Shown here piece by piece: positions 33,866-44,735 of a stretch of 64,000 bases of DNA (within the stretch, counting starts at the first letter, position 1; each line of letters begins with the position of its first letter). The translations under genes were made by a program, and so were the position numbers. The stretch lies in contig JAKCWW010001899.1 in the NCBI GenBank assembly GCA_026260175.1, forward strand, positions 1 to 64,000, given 5' to 3'. A model generated the notes under the pieces. The model worked only from the letters and a program-made list of their open reading frames with translations. It was not told where the DNA came from and did not search any database. This DNA is from Reticulitermes lucifugus. Its lineage: Eukaryota > Arthropoda > Insecta > Blattodea > Rhinotermitidae.

Positions 33866-33939
33866 GTGCTTTTAACATAAACTCCGTCTGGATAACTGGT
33901 CTCCGAGGTTCCAACCTGGGACCTTCGGAAGAGAAAGTA

Positions 33940-34210
33940 CATATTACCTATAAGGCAAGATTTAATGCTCTCAGAGCAGTGTTGATGAAAATACAAGTCC
34001 TTTGGGATATGCCGTCGCGTCTATTAGTAAATAGATACTGACATTTCTTAGAGGCTAGCTGCCTCCCATCTTCACGGTTCAATAATTCCAAGAAGTGGGA
34101 TTTATTGAATTCTGAAAATCAAGGCAGCATGTTCAACGTCGGGAAATATTTACCAGTTGACATAGCGTCATATCACACAAGACTAGAATCTTCAAGGATT
34201 GCATGAATCA
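33940..34210. repeat. Inverted-repeat family, two-arm copy
   Basis: The left arm ('ctcagagcagtgttgatgaa', 'tcctttgggatatgccgtc', 'tctattagtaaatag') is mirrored by the right arm ('gtcgggaaatatttaccagt', 'gcgtcatatcacacaagact'). The centre carries 'ctgcctcccatcttcac', the reverse complement of the GAAGATGGGAGGCAG core. Confidence 0.65.
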
Positions 34211-34354
34211 TTAAACAATATAGGGTCTAATATAATTTTAATACATTCGGTATTATTACAGCAAACTGAATTATTGGCAATGTCACTGTGCCTTCCTAAG
34301 TTTAAATGATCTGGCCCTTTCAATATAAACATTAAACACCTTACATAAAATAGC

Positions 34355-34495
34355 CATGAGAGCAATTGTACGTATTGGAAGATTCAAGTCTTATGGGAAG
34401 TTACGCCTTCGAAACGTCGGTAACTATTTACCAGTCGACAAGGTGGAATATCCTAAAGCTTAAACGTTCATCAACACTGTTGTGAGAACCTCAAA
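34355..34495 (+). repeat. Inverted-repeat family, partial copy
   Basis: 'Cgaaacgtcggtaactattt', 'accagtcgacaaggtgg' and 'aacactgttgtgagaacctc' are the standard right arm. A short left piece is 'caagtcttatgggaagtt'. Confidence 0.66.
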
Positions 34496-34894
34496 TCTAT
34501 TTGCTGCAGAGAAAACGCCACTGCCTCATCCCATAAGAAGAGTTATGGCAGTATAACAAACTGTCGTAATTACTTTTAACGAACATCACACTCGACGGGT
34601 GGCACTCCTGCTCCTTATTCGGCAGGTCCTGCAGACCAGGTGTCCTGGCTGACTTTTTTGTGGTTTTCCTCAGTCCCGCCAACTAAAAGCCGGAACTGTA
34701 AATCAAATGAAACCAAGACGGCTTCCTTCCACTCTGTTTCCAATGTTGTTCATTAACCATCCTACCATTCGACGCTGTAGTCTGAGCTACAGACGTAGTT
34801 AAACACAACATAAATAAATAAAAGATGTAGGACGGCTGATGTTGAGGGTCACGCTTTAGTTCCAGAAGAATGCAATACGTCAGTATAATCTTCC

Positions 34895-35030
34895 ACATCT
34901 CTGCGACGAGCTGATCACTCGTTCAGAGGAGTCCACTGGATGTGTGTATGTCTAATTGTGCGTAATCTAGAAACCTCAAAAAGGCGACCTAGGCCCAAGT
35001 AGGGCTGTCGCGCCACAGAAAAAAAAATTC
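34895..35030 (+). mobile_element. SINE family D, 3' part only
   Basis: 'Ctctgcgacgagctgatcac', 'cgttcagaggagtcc' and 'gggctgtcgcgccac', then an A run, match the second half of 9841-10095. It is a 5'-truncated copy. Confidence 0.75.
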
Positions 35031-35337
35031 TACATGGTGTGGAGAACATTCCAATAGGAGCTATCTAATACCTGTAGACCGCTTATAGCAGCAGAACCAT
35101 TATAGCTAGTATGAAGGAAATATCATTAACAGCGTAGGCTATTTAGGCATGGTAGCGTAACCACTGCATCTGCAGCGTGGGCAGCATCGCTCTGTTGTGA
35201 ATAAAATTCCACTACCTAATTCCAAACGAGCCTTATGACTGTTCCTGTATAGACCTATCTGTAGCCATAGTGCTTGGTTTTCATTTTGGTTCGTGAAGTA
35301 TTCGTTATGTTTTTAATGAAATCGTAACGAGGAGGTA

Positions 35338-35635
35338 AAAGGTAAAGTAAAGCTATCCCATTACAGGCGTGGACAGGCCTTTAGGGCTCCAGGAGGTTGA
35401 AGCTCCCAGAATTTCTAGACAGTCGGAACATGAAGGTGGTAAGGTTGTCAGCCCTAGGCACCGGTCGCCTTTACTTTCCAGAAGATACCCCTGATACTTA
35501 TTTCTGTTAGAGGCTGAGTCGACCCCAGGGCCATAATGCGGCTGGAAGGATAAAGTCAATGAAAAATCTCAATGACCCCATCGGGAATCGAACCCGCGAC
35601 CTTCCGACTTGTAGCTCAGTGCCTCAACCAACTGC
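35338..35635 (-). mobile_element. tRNA-derived SINE, family E, with target duplication
   Basis: The minus strand starts with a tRNA-like head ('ggcagttggttgaggcactg') and a B-box GGGTTCGATTCCCG, followed by 'gaggctgagtcgacccc'-type body (reverse) and an AT-rich end. The flanks cgtaacgaggaggta (35323-35337) and cgtaatgaggagata (35636-35650) are a 15-bp duplication with two mismatches. No second copy is seen in the window. Confidence 0.78.
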
Positions 35636-35659
35636 CGTAATGAGGAGATAGTCACAAAT

Positions 35660-37235
35660 AAACACAAGAGAAGAGGCAACTCCAAACTTAAGAGACCCAC
35701 TTAGTCATGCAGTCACATAAATCCTTATTTGCTCAGAGTATGCACTGCAAAGAATACGACTGAAGACGAACAGGTAGCCCACTGCAAACAAGGAATTCAA
35801 ATTCTCTCACATGTCTATTTGCTCTACGGACATAGCATTATTGTGACAGGGCTGTCCTGCAGCCATGACGGGAGTTTTTGTGCGGTTTTAACTTCTCTCC
35901 CTGTAGCTATAAAATACAAGGCATCAACATGTCACTCTGAACTGAAGGAATTAAAACGCCCCTAGTTTCTTGTTATACTGAGTTAAGATTAATGTGGTCA
36001 GTTATCTTTTGGATTAGTGTGCTATCTAGAACGTGGACACCTCTGGGAAAATATAAGAAAGGAACGAATGAAACAAACGGGAAAGAAAGAAACACAAAGT
36101 TTTGAAATTGCGTATGATAATAGCCTATTGAGAAAGGGCAGTTACCAAATATGCTTATATAAAATGTATTCTGGGGTATATAGGGCCTATAAAATGTCTA
36201 AACAATGCAAATATCTTTCACTGATGACTCTACGTAAATATATCCTTACATTTAGCAAGTTCTACGTATATTCTAGGTATAATTACGAACTTCCAAATAT
36301 TAGTAAAAAAAAGCGATAATACTGCAAAGTAACAAATGGTGTTATTGTATCCTTATGGGATATAACGCCACCTTCGGAAGGTGTGCTATAATCAGAAAAA
36401 CTGCTCAATACGTAGGTGGGAAATTGTTTATTTTTATTAAATTATAAATAATGCAACTACGCATATCGTCCTGCGCCCTTACTCACTATCACAGTCAGTG
36501 CAAGTGTCACACATTTTGTGCGAGCTGTTCTTGTGTCCATGTCCCTCTTATCCCATGTGTTTGTATCGACCCATGAACCCCGAAATGTTTTAAAATTCAT
36601 TTATATCGTTCTTAACTTCACACAACTAGCGCCATAAAAATTGGTGGACAGTAAATATATTTGATCTTATAAAACACGGGTTTGTTTATTGTATCCACCA
36701 CATATGGCGTTATTGCAAGCAACTCTACGATTACACAAGATTTGCCATATTGTAGAAAATAGGCAAGTGCAAAAGTTCTATTATTGCATGCTGAAAATGC
36801 GCACTATAGCAGATGAACGACCACCCACAAATTCCTTTCAAATTGAAACAACAGTGAGAAAGCCAAAATCTCAAAACTGTTGTAACAATGTGTACTTGTT
36901 TTTTGAGAACTAGAGCGGGCAATGTCAATTTCTACTGCCGTCAGCAGGAGCAATGTAATGGACTGCTCCCAAAGTTCTTATGCTGCTGAGCCCTTTACAA
37001 TGTACATGTTTAAAGACCCTTGCGCTAACTGCCTGTGCCGTACACACAGCGACTTATTGGCAGGAGGGAAGTATCTGGCCTGATTGAAGTCCTTTACTGT
37101 ATGTGAACATGTCTATAACAAGAAAATATATACAGAGATGCACTACAAATTAAAGTATCCTATAAACGGCACTGCTTTCTCTGTGTTTAATTAAGCACCC
37201 TAGAGACCCACATATTTTACAAATACGTACTTAGC
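35660..37235. other. Noncoding, nothing recognised
   Basis: Open frames (for example 36017-36319) are short, AT-rich and domain-free. No shared repeat was found. Confidence 0.45.
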
Positions 37236-37252
37236 GAGTTACAATGTGTTAT

Positions 37253-37512
37253 CTTTTCCATGACTCGACACCCCTAGTGGGCCTAGGACTCCTCATCTTT
37301 GAGGTTTTGAGATCACTCAAACTCAGACACACCACATTCGATAGGAATTCTCTGAACGAGTGATCGGCCCGTCGCAGAGACCTCTACCTGACAACACACA
37401 CAACACTCACAAGAGACAGATATTCATGTCTCCGGTGGGATTCGAACCCACAATCCCAGCAAGCGAGCGGCCGTAGACCCACGCCATATACCGCGCGGCC
37501 ACTGGGATCGGG
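37253..37512 (-). mobile_element. tRNA-derived SINE, family D, with target duplication
   Basis: Minus-strand head with 'gtggccgcgcggtatatggc' and B-box GGGTTCGAATCCC, body 'gtagaggtctctgcgacggg'. The flanks gttacaatgtgtta (37238-37251) and gttacagtgtatta (37513-37526) form the target duplication with two mismatches. Confidence 0.83.
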
Positions 37513-37529
37513 GTTACAGTGTATTACTG

Positions 37530-38510
37530 GCCTTTATAGTCACTGGTTGAAAATATAAATATATTTTTCAAACAAGAGAGAGATGTATATCATACCAACT
37601 CAAAAGATATTGATGATATATGAAATTGTAGTCTAGATTAAACAATGTGGAGCAAAATTAATATCGGTTCGTACTGGTCTAATGGAAGTCTGATCTTGAC
37701 TTCATAAAAATCACAAATTGACCTGCAAATGTATAAAGTTTCTCATCAACAGCGCATCGTTCGAACTACCGTTGCGTGACGTAAAATGTAGATTTCATTA
37801 AGATCCAAACTGTTGTTCGAAACATGACTTAACACGGGGCACGGGATTATTTAACGAATTAGATACAAGGAATACTTTGTTCTGATATGCAATGTGACTT
37901 CAGGATCGTTTGTAGTGCATATTTGTGTATGTCCAACAGAGTGTAATAGAATTAATTAACTAATTACACCATGTTGAATCTCTCCCGCCGTAAACAATAG
38001 TTTCGTGTGCGCAATAAATGAATATCATGCCAAATGAGGGATACAAAATCTCAAAGGACGCATTGTGAAAATGTTCATACTCCAGCAGTCGGTTATTTCT
38101 TGTTATCCAGAGTGCTACAGCCACAGGCCTACTATAGAACCCTATCATCAGTGTAATGCCTTATACAGCCACATTCCTCAGTAGCCATGCCAGCGACGAA
38201 TGAAGTTATATGAATTTAGATGTCGCCTACATAGGCTTTCATTTCCAAGCGTGTTCCTTGCCGTTTAGGATACCATATGCCTTAAAATTCATTTACTGCG
38301 GACACAAATCAATGTTCCAATCCAGACAATGCTATCGTTCTTCACGGTATCAGATATAACTAATAGGCTAAGCCCGTGACTAGTCTTCGGCCTACTGGGG
38401 AGAAAATAAATAAAACTGCAGGTATGTTCGTGACAACATGCCTAGAGAATGTCGTAGACTACTAACAAGGAATTCTGGGATGAACTAACGAAGCCTATTT
38501 CAAGCACACA
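37530..38510. other. Noncoding, nothing recognised
   Basis: AT-rich, without convincing open frames or repeats. Confidence 0.45.
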
Positions 38511-38728
38511 GTCCAGTGGTTCCCAGTCTGTGGTCTGCGGTACCCCCGGGGGGCAGCCGGGTTTATTCCAAGGGTATAAGAATAGGCTATAGGCCTACAT
38601 TTTGTAGACTGAACAAATAATATGTGTACCGCAAATACTACTATTTCTCAAATGTCTGTGTTGGATGAATTTAATAGTATTTTCATAACACCAACAAATG
38701 CATCTTTGACATAATCTTATATCGCTGC

Positions 38729-38778
38729 TACATGTTTCGGCCTAACTTACGCCATCCTCAGGGAGCTCCACACCAACA
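38729..38778 (-). ncRNA. Hammerhead-like ribozyme motif
   Basis: On the minus strand: GAGCTCC, CTGAGGA, T, GGC...GCC (stem II around gtaagttag), GAAA, CATGTA, GCAGC. Stem I (GCTCC with GCAGC) pairs at four of five positions. All conserved core bases (CUGANGA, GAAA) are kept, with the same extra T before stem II. Confidence 0.48.
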
Positions 38779-39075
38779 TTGAAAACCTACTAAAATCTAA
38801 TAGATTACAAAAGCAATTCATATTACATTACAATATTGTTGCAGCTGATGTTAACCTTGTAGTTTTCACAAACTGTGATTAAAACAGTGTTTTTAAAAGT
38901 ATAATATAGTAGGACAATAAACCAGTAGGCCTAATAGGATATTTATTACGGCGTTTTCATTAAATAAAGTTAAAAAGTTTTAAGTGTATACACTGTAGTT
39001 TTTCTTTGTATGCAAGCATCAAAGTTATCTTCGATCCCTTATGGACCTTGTCACTGTATGGTGTGTGGTGAGTTC

Positions 39076-39106
39076 CTTGTAAAGGGTGACAGTCACCCTT
39101 TACAAG
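39076..39106. repeat. Perfect 31-base palindrome
   Basis: Two 15-base arms (cttgtaaagggtgac and its exact reverse complement) around one A. It lies in the right half of the inverted-repeat element 38667-39188, directly before the AAAG-CATGTA remnant. Confidence 0.97.
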
Positions 39107-39894
39107 AAAGCATGTAGGAGCGATATAAGATTGTATTTGTATATATAAAAGGTGCATTTGTTGGTGTCATGAATACAAAATTTAATTCAATAAAAATGCA
39201 GGGAATGAATACTGTCAAAATAGGTTGTGTTGTTTGTTGTGAAATACAAAATGTGAATTCATCTGCTGCCGTTATTTCAAATCAGTTTTTGTCATTGTGT
39301 ATTTCCTGAACTAAAGTAGCCTAAAATACAAATATCGGCATGGGAGGGGTTGGGGGGGTCCGCCTAATAATGTTGTAGCTAAGAAGGGGTCCTCAGAATC
39401 TAAAATGTCGTAATCCACTCATCTATTTTACATGCTGATGCTAGGACGAAACATTAACAGCGCAGACGACGTGGGTTTTCGAGTTTTAAATGCATAACTT
39501 ATATAAAAATAATAAATTACAGGCTAAAAAGTATTTTTATTTTTCGAATCTTTTTCACCAGGTTTGAATCCATGACACTTTTTCCCATGGAGATATATTG
39601 CGAGGGTAAAGTGTTTTGCACTCGCTGTAGCACAGTAGGAGATGTTATCAATCTCAATAGAAATTTTGCAAGCAGTACTAGGGAATTTCATCTTTCGACT
39701 TCAGGACGTCAACTCACAGGGAGGAGGAGAAATCCCACACATTTCACATCACGAACTACGCTTCATAGCGTAGCGCAAAATTGAATGCAAAAATAATGAG
39801 TTTTGTGCAGATGACTGGTCGCCTTGCATTGCTTGTGAAACCCAGGAAGATAGCCTACATTATGTGACTAGACTTGGGAATAAGAAATGAATAG

Positions 39895-40010
39895 AAACTT
39901 TGGTAAAGAAATCTCTTGGAAAACCTCCCCTTGGAAGACTGAGATATCGAAAGATGACACTGTGCATGTGTAAATATGCCATGAAGTTGGGAGGTGGATC
40001 ATGATTGCAA
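39895..40010 (+). mobile_element. LINE 3' fragment
   Basis: In one frame the sequence reads GKPPLGRLRYRKM, then after a gap MKLGGGS, matching the GKRPLGRPRRRWEDN...EVG segment of the LINE family. The 3' tail is missing. Confidence 0.6.
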
Positions 40011-40029
40011 TAGTTCCGCCGTAGCTACA

Positions 40030-40840
40030 ATACATGAAAAAGCATAAATTTGTTACCGAGTATATTATACTGAATAATAAGGGAGGGTTCAGAGGCTTAC
40101 CAAAAATATCAAAATTAATAAAGGATCAAGAGCTACATGATTAGTTATGTTTATGTATGGATAAATCCTCCATATCGTCGGCATGTGACGGAACACAACT
40201 GTTTGTATTTATTCCTACTTCTGCAGTTTCAGCAGAAATCCGCGATTCCACGTTTTCTAATTTCCGCCATTAGCTGCTTTCGTATACCATGCATCGTGAT
40301 TGGTTAATTGATACCTTCCCGGAACTACACGAGTTCGCCATTCGACTCGTGCTGACACCTAGCAACAAATCTTTCCAACTATATAGTCTCGCTCGGGGTT
40401 CTTAAGCAGTGCGTACCCTGACCCATTGTATAACAACAAACTGCAGGTTAATTAAATGAAGGACAATATGTTAATCCCTACACACAGTAAAAAGTAGTTT
40501 AGAATACTTTCCTGAGAGCTTAGTGCGTCGTATCTTTGTCTATTCAATGACAAACTTTACATGAGATGCGCGCCATTCTTGCATCTGCAGCGAGGCTATG
40601 ATTTTGTACGGTGGTCAAAATGGATGCCGTGCGGGTGGTAATGTGGACGTCACACATTTCATTCGTTGGTTGTACTCAAGTTTGAACATATAAAGATAAA
40701 CTAATACGCTATATAGCTTTATAAATGTATACAGAATAAAGTAATTACTGACCTTTGTAGTGAAAACTGCTCGAATACCTTGAAGATTGCAGAAAATAAT
40801 CCAAGTCTCAAGTCAGTCTTTCTCGTACCTCTGTAACGTA
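40030..40840. other. Noncoding, upstream of the teashirt-type promoter
   Basis: No repeats or gene were recognised. Being unique sequence directly upstream of a developmental gene, it may hold proximal enhancers, but nothing specific is seen. Confidence 0.4.
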
Positions 40841-40849
40841 CGTTTCAAG

Positions 40850-41000
40850 TTCGAAGTCTCATGTTCCAAGTACCAGACTGCAGCGAAGTGGGGTAAAGTG
40901 GGCGGAACTCTATGGAGTCCCGCCTTCCTGTCATGACGTCATGTCCGAACCCATGAGGTTTGCTCGTACTGTAGCTGGCTCGTTTAGATTTTCGGTATCC
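40850..41000 (+). promoter_or_regulatory. Candidate promoter of teashirt-type gene
   Basis: CpG density rises here. Visible elements are a GC box GGGCGG (40900-40905) and a full CRE palindrome CATGACGTCATG (40932-40943, core TGACGTCA), the binding site of CREB/ATF-type bZIP proteins. A clear TATA box at a fixed distance is not seen, fitting a CpG-type promoter. The transcription start cannot be fixed from sequence alone. Confidence 0.5.
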
Positions 41001-41849
41001 TCTGTGACGAGGAGTTGACAGGCGGTGAGAGAGATCGAGTCGACAGACCCCGAGCGGCGACCGGACCACGGAGTGGCTGGTGATTGCGCCGCGTCTATGT
41101 GTCTACCTTACCAGTGCCGGCGGAGAGGGCAGGCGGGTTGTCACGCAGTTAGTCAGTCAGTCAGTGTCTCTCGTTCTTGGCTGGCTGCTCGTCTTCGTCG
41201 CATCAAACTTCACTCAGTTGTCGCATTTGACATTTCTACAGTCAAGTTGTTCTACTTATGTGTGGGTTTCTATGATCCATGATTGTGCTACAGACTTAAG
41301 CTAATGGACGCCCTGAAAAGAGAAGAGTTGCGGCATTTGACAAAACACTTTTAAGAATGACAGTGCTGTGTCTGTGAATGCAGTGAGCAGGTTTGGCACG
41401 GTGTTTGTCACACTGCGTTTTCAGTTACGTGGTGTTATTCAAGAACGAGAAATATTGCGCGGATTGTGTCCAGTGGACATAAGATGCCGTGCATCCAGCA
41501 CGACCGAGAGCCACAGAATATATGTCTAGCTTCCACAGCATGTTCTCTTGGTGTTGACGATGACATCTTAGTGCTAAGTGATGTCACACAGGCGTTCACA
41601 AGTGCGGTGGACAAACGACAGTGAAAAGGGAGATAAAGAAACCGACGAAGAATCGTCTGACCTACAGTTTGCTTTAGTTCTGTGTGTGGTGTGGTCGTGC
41701 TATATAGTGAAGAAGATGAAATGACCGTATCACGTTTGTAGCTTACTTATTCTTTCCGATACCTGACATCGTCTCGACGCTGTTGTCGTTTTGGACCTGG
41801 CCATCACCTGGTACCACCAGTCCTGTCGCTGCGGTTCCCCGAGCAAGCA
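41000..41849 (+). other. Long 5' leader of teashirt-type gene, with upstream ORFs
   Basis: About 850 bases of CpG-rich sequence lead into the first coding exon. It has several upstream ATGs opening short frames (41025-41282 and 41080-41304, 85 and 74 codons) that resemble no known protein. Such leaders usually dampen translation. AGTC units lie at about 41149-41164. The last in-frame stop before the true start is TAG at 41739-41741. Part of this stretch might be spliced out; no certain internal intron was identified. Confidence 0.5.
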
Positions 41850-41889
41850 ATGCCACGAAGGAAACAGGATTGCCCCAAGCGAATGAAAT
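41850..41889 (+). CDS. tsh: Teashirt/tiptop-type zinc-finger transcription factor, first coding exon
   Basis: The exon encodes MPRRKQDCPKRMK plus the first base of codon 14, then a textbook donor AAAT|gtaagtatt at 41890. The start follows an in-frame stop (41739) with no ATG between. MPRRKQ followed by PKR is the N-terminus of teashirt-family proteins (vertebrate TSHZ1-3 begin MPRRKQQAP[RK]R), and in those genes, as I recall, the first coding exon also covers only about 13 residues before one giant exon with the zinc fingers. Related RRKQ N-termini (MSRRKQ in SALL, BCL11 and FOG proteins) recruit the NuRD complex, so a co-repressor docking role is likely. Teashirt and tiptop pattern trunk, legs and eyes in insects; most insects have a single gene of this pair. 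The giant second exon is not in the window, so the first intron exceeds 22 kb. Confidence 0.7.
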
Positions 41890-42649
41890 GTAAGTATTAC
41901 ATGTGCACGACTGTACATAGCTTTGAGGAGAGTTTCGATTTTTCGAGGCGTGCGCTCGTGTTTTTGCTAGCTGACGTGAGTGACAGCTGAGTGAGTGACA
42001 GCAGTGCGCGGGTGAAAGAGACGAAAGAGGCGAGTTACGACACTGACGAGGGAGGTTTCCTCCTTGTTTTCCCCCTTCACCATACTGGGGCTGTGTTATT
42101 TTGTGTTTGTTTCTGTTTGTGTTACACAACACTGCGTCAGGAGATTCCAAATAAAAGGGAGGGGTGAGGTGTTTGTCTTCATTAACAGCTACGTTCACGG
42201 AATTTTATCGTCGCATTGTTTTACCCGGATTAAGTACTGAGTCGCTCGTTCCTTGCGGCTGGTCTCGCCTTCGTGACCCGAGGTTAGTAGGGATCGCGTT
42301 AACAAATTCGTGCAATTCATCAAAATGAAAGTTTAATATTGCTATATCAAATTACCAGAGCACCTGGAATTAAACCTAAAACATTAATTTACGATACTGA
42401 ACCTTGTAAGAATTTGCGGTATGGTTTTAATGTTATAGGTTTAAACTGTAATTCCAACAATATCAGTGGCAGTAAATATGACAAGATAGAGAAAAGTATG
42501 GTTAGTACAGGTTAGATTAGAACGTTAAATAGCGTGTTTTAATAATGTTATGATTTTTGCGGTCGCGTATTGCGTGATGTGGTGATGATTCAGCATCATA
42601 TTTACACTTTCACCACAATCAGTACTGCTCATAGCATGTCCTTTAAATT

Positions 42650-42850
42650 ATGGAATCAGTTTCCTACAGCGCACATGGGCCAACCATGCGCTGGTACGCG
42701 GGAGGCTACGTACCGCCAGTAGTAGGCGTACTTAGCGCAGGTCGATGTTTTGGTTCGCGGTGAAGTGAAGGGAGGCCTGGGTTTAAACCACGACTGGGCG
42801 CGTGTTCCGACACACGTGGCGACAGTTCGTACACGTTGCAAAGTGTGCTG
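42650..42850. promoter_or_regulatory. CpG-rich unique stretch
   Basis: Words such as ggtacgcgggaggctacg, tggttcgcggtg and gggcgcgtgttccg stand out from the AT-rich flanks, 0.8 kb into the intron. It may be part of the promoter-proximal CpG island or an intronic enhancer. Overlapping minus-strand open frames (62-65 codons) have no recognisable domain. Confidence 0.35.
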
Positions 42851-43629
42851 CAAACAGGAGGTTGTTTTGAATTCAGTGTTTGAAAAGGCGCTTTCATTCC
42901 AGTTTGGCGGAAACGATCAAGGTATTTGAATTTGTAACTTTGGCAACTTGTTTTATAGACGATAAAACCACTTATGGTTTGGTATTTTATAATACTATGC
43001 GAAGAGTAAGGTGTTTTTATTTTACAAGGTACTTTAGGGCTGAGTAGGGTATTTCTATTATGGAGTCTGAAAAAAATATTTTTTCGTTAAAGGGAGGATA
43101 AATCTTACTCGGTATTTATAAATTTTGACAAGGTATGCCCATCTCGCTGCAAAGTGTACGATATTTTCAGTTTTGAGCTTAACTATTCGAAGCATGAAAC
43201 TCATGTAAAAAATAAATATATAAAAAACCACTGCCTTCGTCATAGTAAACACTGCGTCTCCATTACAAAGCCCAACCAGTAAATGCTGCCTGCGGAAATG
43301 CTCTCTTTATTCTGATAAGTATATGAAACACGTAAAATACACAATGTTGGCAAACTCAGAGATGTTGTAATGTTGTAGCAGTTGATACTGCGCTTTAAAG
43401 TATTAACAGTGAGTTTAATGAAAAGTGTATAAATATTTTAATTCGGAGCTATTAATTTGGCTGACATCCATATGAGGGTTATGATTGTCCATCATCAGAC
43501 CACAAAGTAGGACTGTATGATGATGAATATTAATAGATAGGCCTAATTAAAACAAACACTGGCGGGAACAAAACATACCTAAAGCACCCCAGTTTAACCT
43601 GTGCTAATTACCCAGTAAATGCTAGATTA

Positions 43630-43790
43630 GAGATTCTTACAGCGGTGTTGCTGAAGATTTAATTCTTCTGGGATGTTATGTTGTGTAAACTGGTAAATAA
43701 TTACCGACGTTTCTGAGAAGTATTGCCTCCGAAACATCGGTAACTCTTTACAGTAACATCCCAGAAGACTTGAATCGTAATATTTAGTAC
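43630..43790. repeat. Inverted-repeat family, compact two-arm copy
   Basis: The left arm ('ttcttctgggatgttatgtt', 'aaactggtaaataattaccg') is mirrored by 'atcggtaactctttacagt' and 'aacatcccagaagacttgaa'. The centre is 'gacgtttctgagaagtattg', 'cctccgaaacatcgg'. The copy could form a nearly complete hairpin. Confidence 0.75.
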
Positions 43791-44159
43791 TTTAAATGCT
43801 GCACGTCCGGAAGACACTACGTTTCCTGACGTAAAAGTTGTGGGTCTGTATACGCTTACCAACCTCACGTGACTGAAAGAGCATAGTAGTCAACACGTAG
43901 GCCTGTTTGTCCTGTATCTTTGGCGCCAAAATAAGAGTGGCTCAAAGTGTTGCACATAGTGGAAGATGAGAAACAGTTACCTTACAGCAGTGGCATTGAA
44001 GCGTATAATGGGAATATATGTCGTGGGACGAAATTAAGGAGAAAACATCGTAAATATTCAGATAATATCGTCAGGTTCTGTTAAAAGTTCTATTTTTAGT
44101 GCCCGACTGCAGATGGTGCCACTGTCATAGCTTTTAATGTGATATTAGGTGATCATAAT

Positions 44160-44375
44160 GCTGTAGGTTTTTGAGGTATTTGATGTTCTCGCGGTTGTCA
44201 GTATTAAGATTGCAGTCTTCCGGGCTATGACACTGTAGTTTGGTTGACAGGCGCTAACGCCTCGGAGGAATCATAAAGTAGAGACTATGAAGACAGGGGG
44301 TTCAACCGAAACGTTGGTACTCATCTACCAGACTACAGAATTTCTCATCCCAGAAGATCGCAATATTGAGGCATA
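44160..44375. repeat. Inverted-repeat family, two-arm copy
   Basis: 'Gcagtcttccgggctatgac' on the left and 'tctcatcccagaagatcgc' on the right are the outer arms; 'ccgaaacgttggtactcatc' is the inner right arm. Just left of it is a further piece of the family ('gttctcgcggttgtcag'). Confidence 0.65.
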
Positions 44376-44535
44376 ATTGGATTTGGAAATGGGTCTGTTA
44401 ATTTAGCATTCATAAAACAATTTGAAATTTATATTCTTCTGCATAGTGTTGGTAGGTCTGTTATCGGAATCGTTGGCTAACACAACAATACAGACGGCAT
44501 ATTCATAGTCACTGGCACTTAGTGTCTTTACAAGT

Positions 44536-44735
44536 GTCTGTCTACATTATGAGACCTTGCCATTATCTGTAGTTTCTTTATTAATGTCTGGCTGCTGTGT
44601 GAGACCTTGCCACTACTTACAGTTTCGTGATTAGTGTCTGGCTACTATGTGAGACCTTGCCATTACTTGCATTTTCTTGATTAGTGTCTGGCTACTGTGT
44701 GAAACTTTGCCACTATGGGAATGTTTGTAGTTGAT
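44536..44735 (+). repeat. Minisatellite, 4 x 50 bp
   Basis: Four head-to-tail units of exactly 50 bases start at 44536, 44586, 44636 and 44686. Each begins gtctggctac or a close variant and contains 'gtgagaccttgccattac' or a variant. Units differ at several sites, so the array is old. A weaker fifth unit may follow. Confidence 0.93.

Larger units (their letters stand above)
38667..39188. mobile_element. Inverted-repeat element with hammerhead-like motif, nested in MITE
   Basis: The left arm (from about 38676, with 'cataacaccaacaaatgcat' and 'cttatatcgctgctacatg') and right arm ('catgtaggagcgatataag' to 'tgcatttgttggtgtcatg') are inverted copies about 60 bp long. Eight-base direct repeats aatttaat (38668-38675, 39179-39186) flank it. 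The left arm carries a minus-strand hammerhead-like motif; the right arm keeps only its 3' half (GAAAG, CATGTA). A perfect palindrome is at 39076-39106. The ends match those of 1757-2337. Confidence 0.58.
38514..39420 (+). mobile_element. hAT-like MITE split by a later insertion
   Basis: The left end cagtggttcccagtctgtgg with 'ggtacccccgggggg' and the right part 'gggggggtccgcc', 'ggggtcctcagaatctaaaa', 'aatccact' are the two ends of a CAGTGGTTCCCA-type hAT MITE. Between them sits the inverted-repeat element 38667-39188. Without that insertion the MITE would be about 385 bp. Confidence 0.58.

Noticed and set aside
14231-41115. Resemblance between 'gccttaccagtcggcacc' near 14240 and 'ctaccttaccagtgccggcg' near 41105
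   Set aside because: Short GC-rich similarity around a splice-donor-like word; too little to call a shared exon or repeat.
44536-44735. CRISPR-like array
   Set aside because: Whole 50-bp units repeat without unique spacers, and the DNA is eukaryotic; it is a minisatellite.
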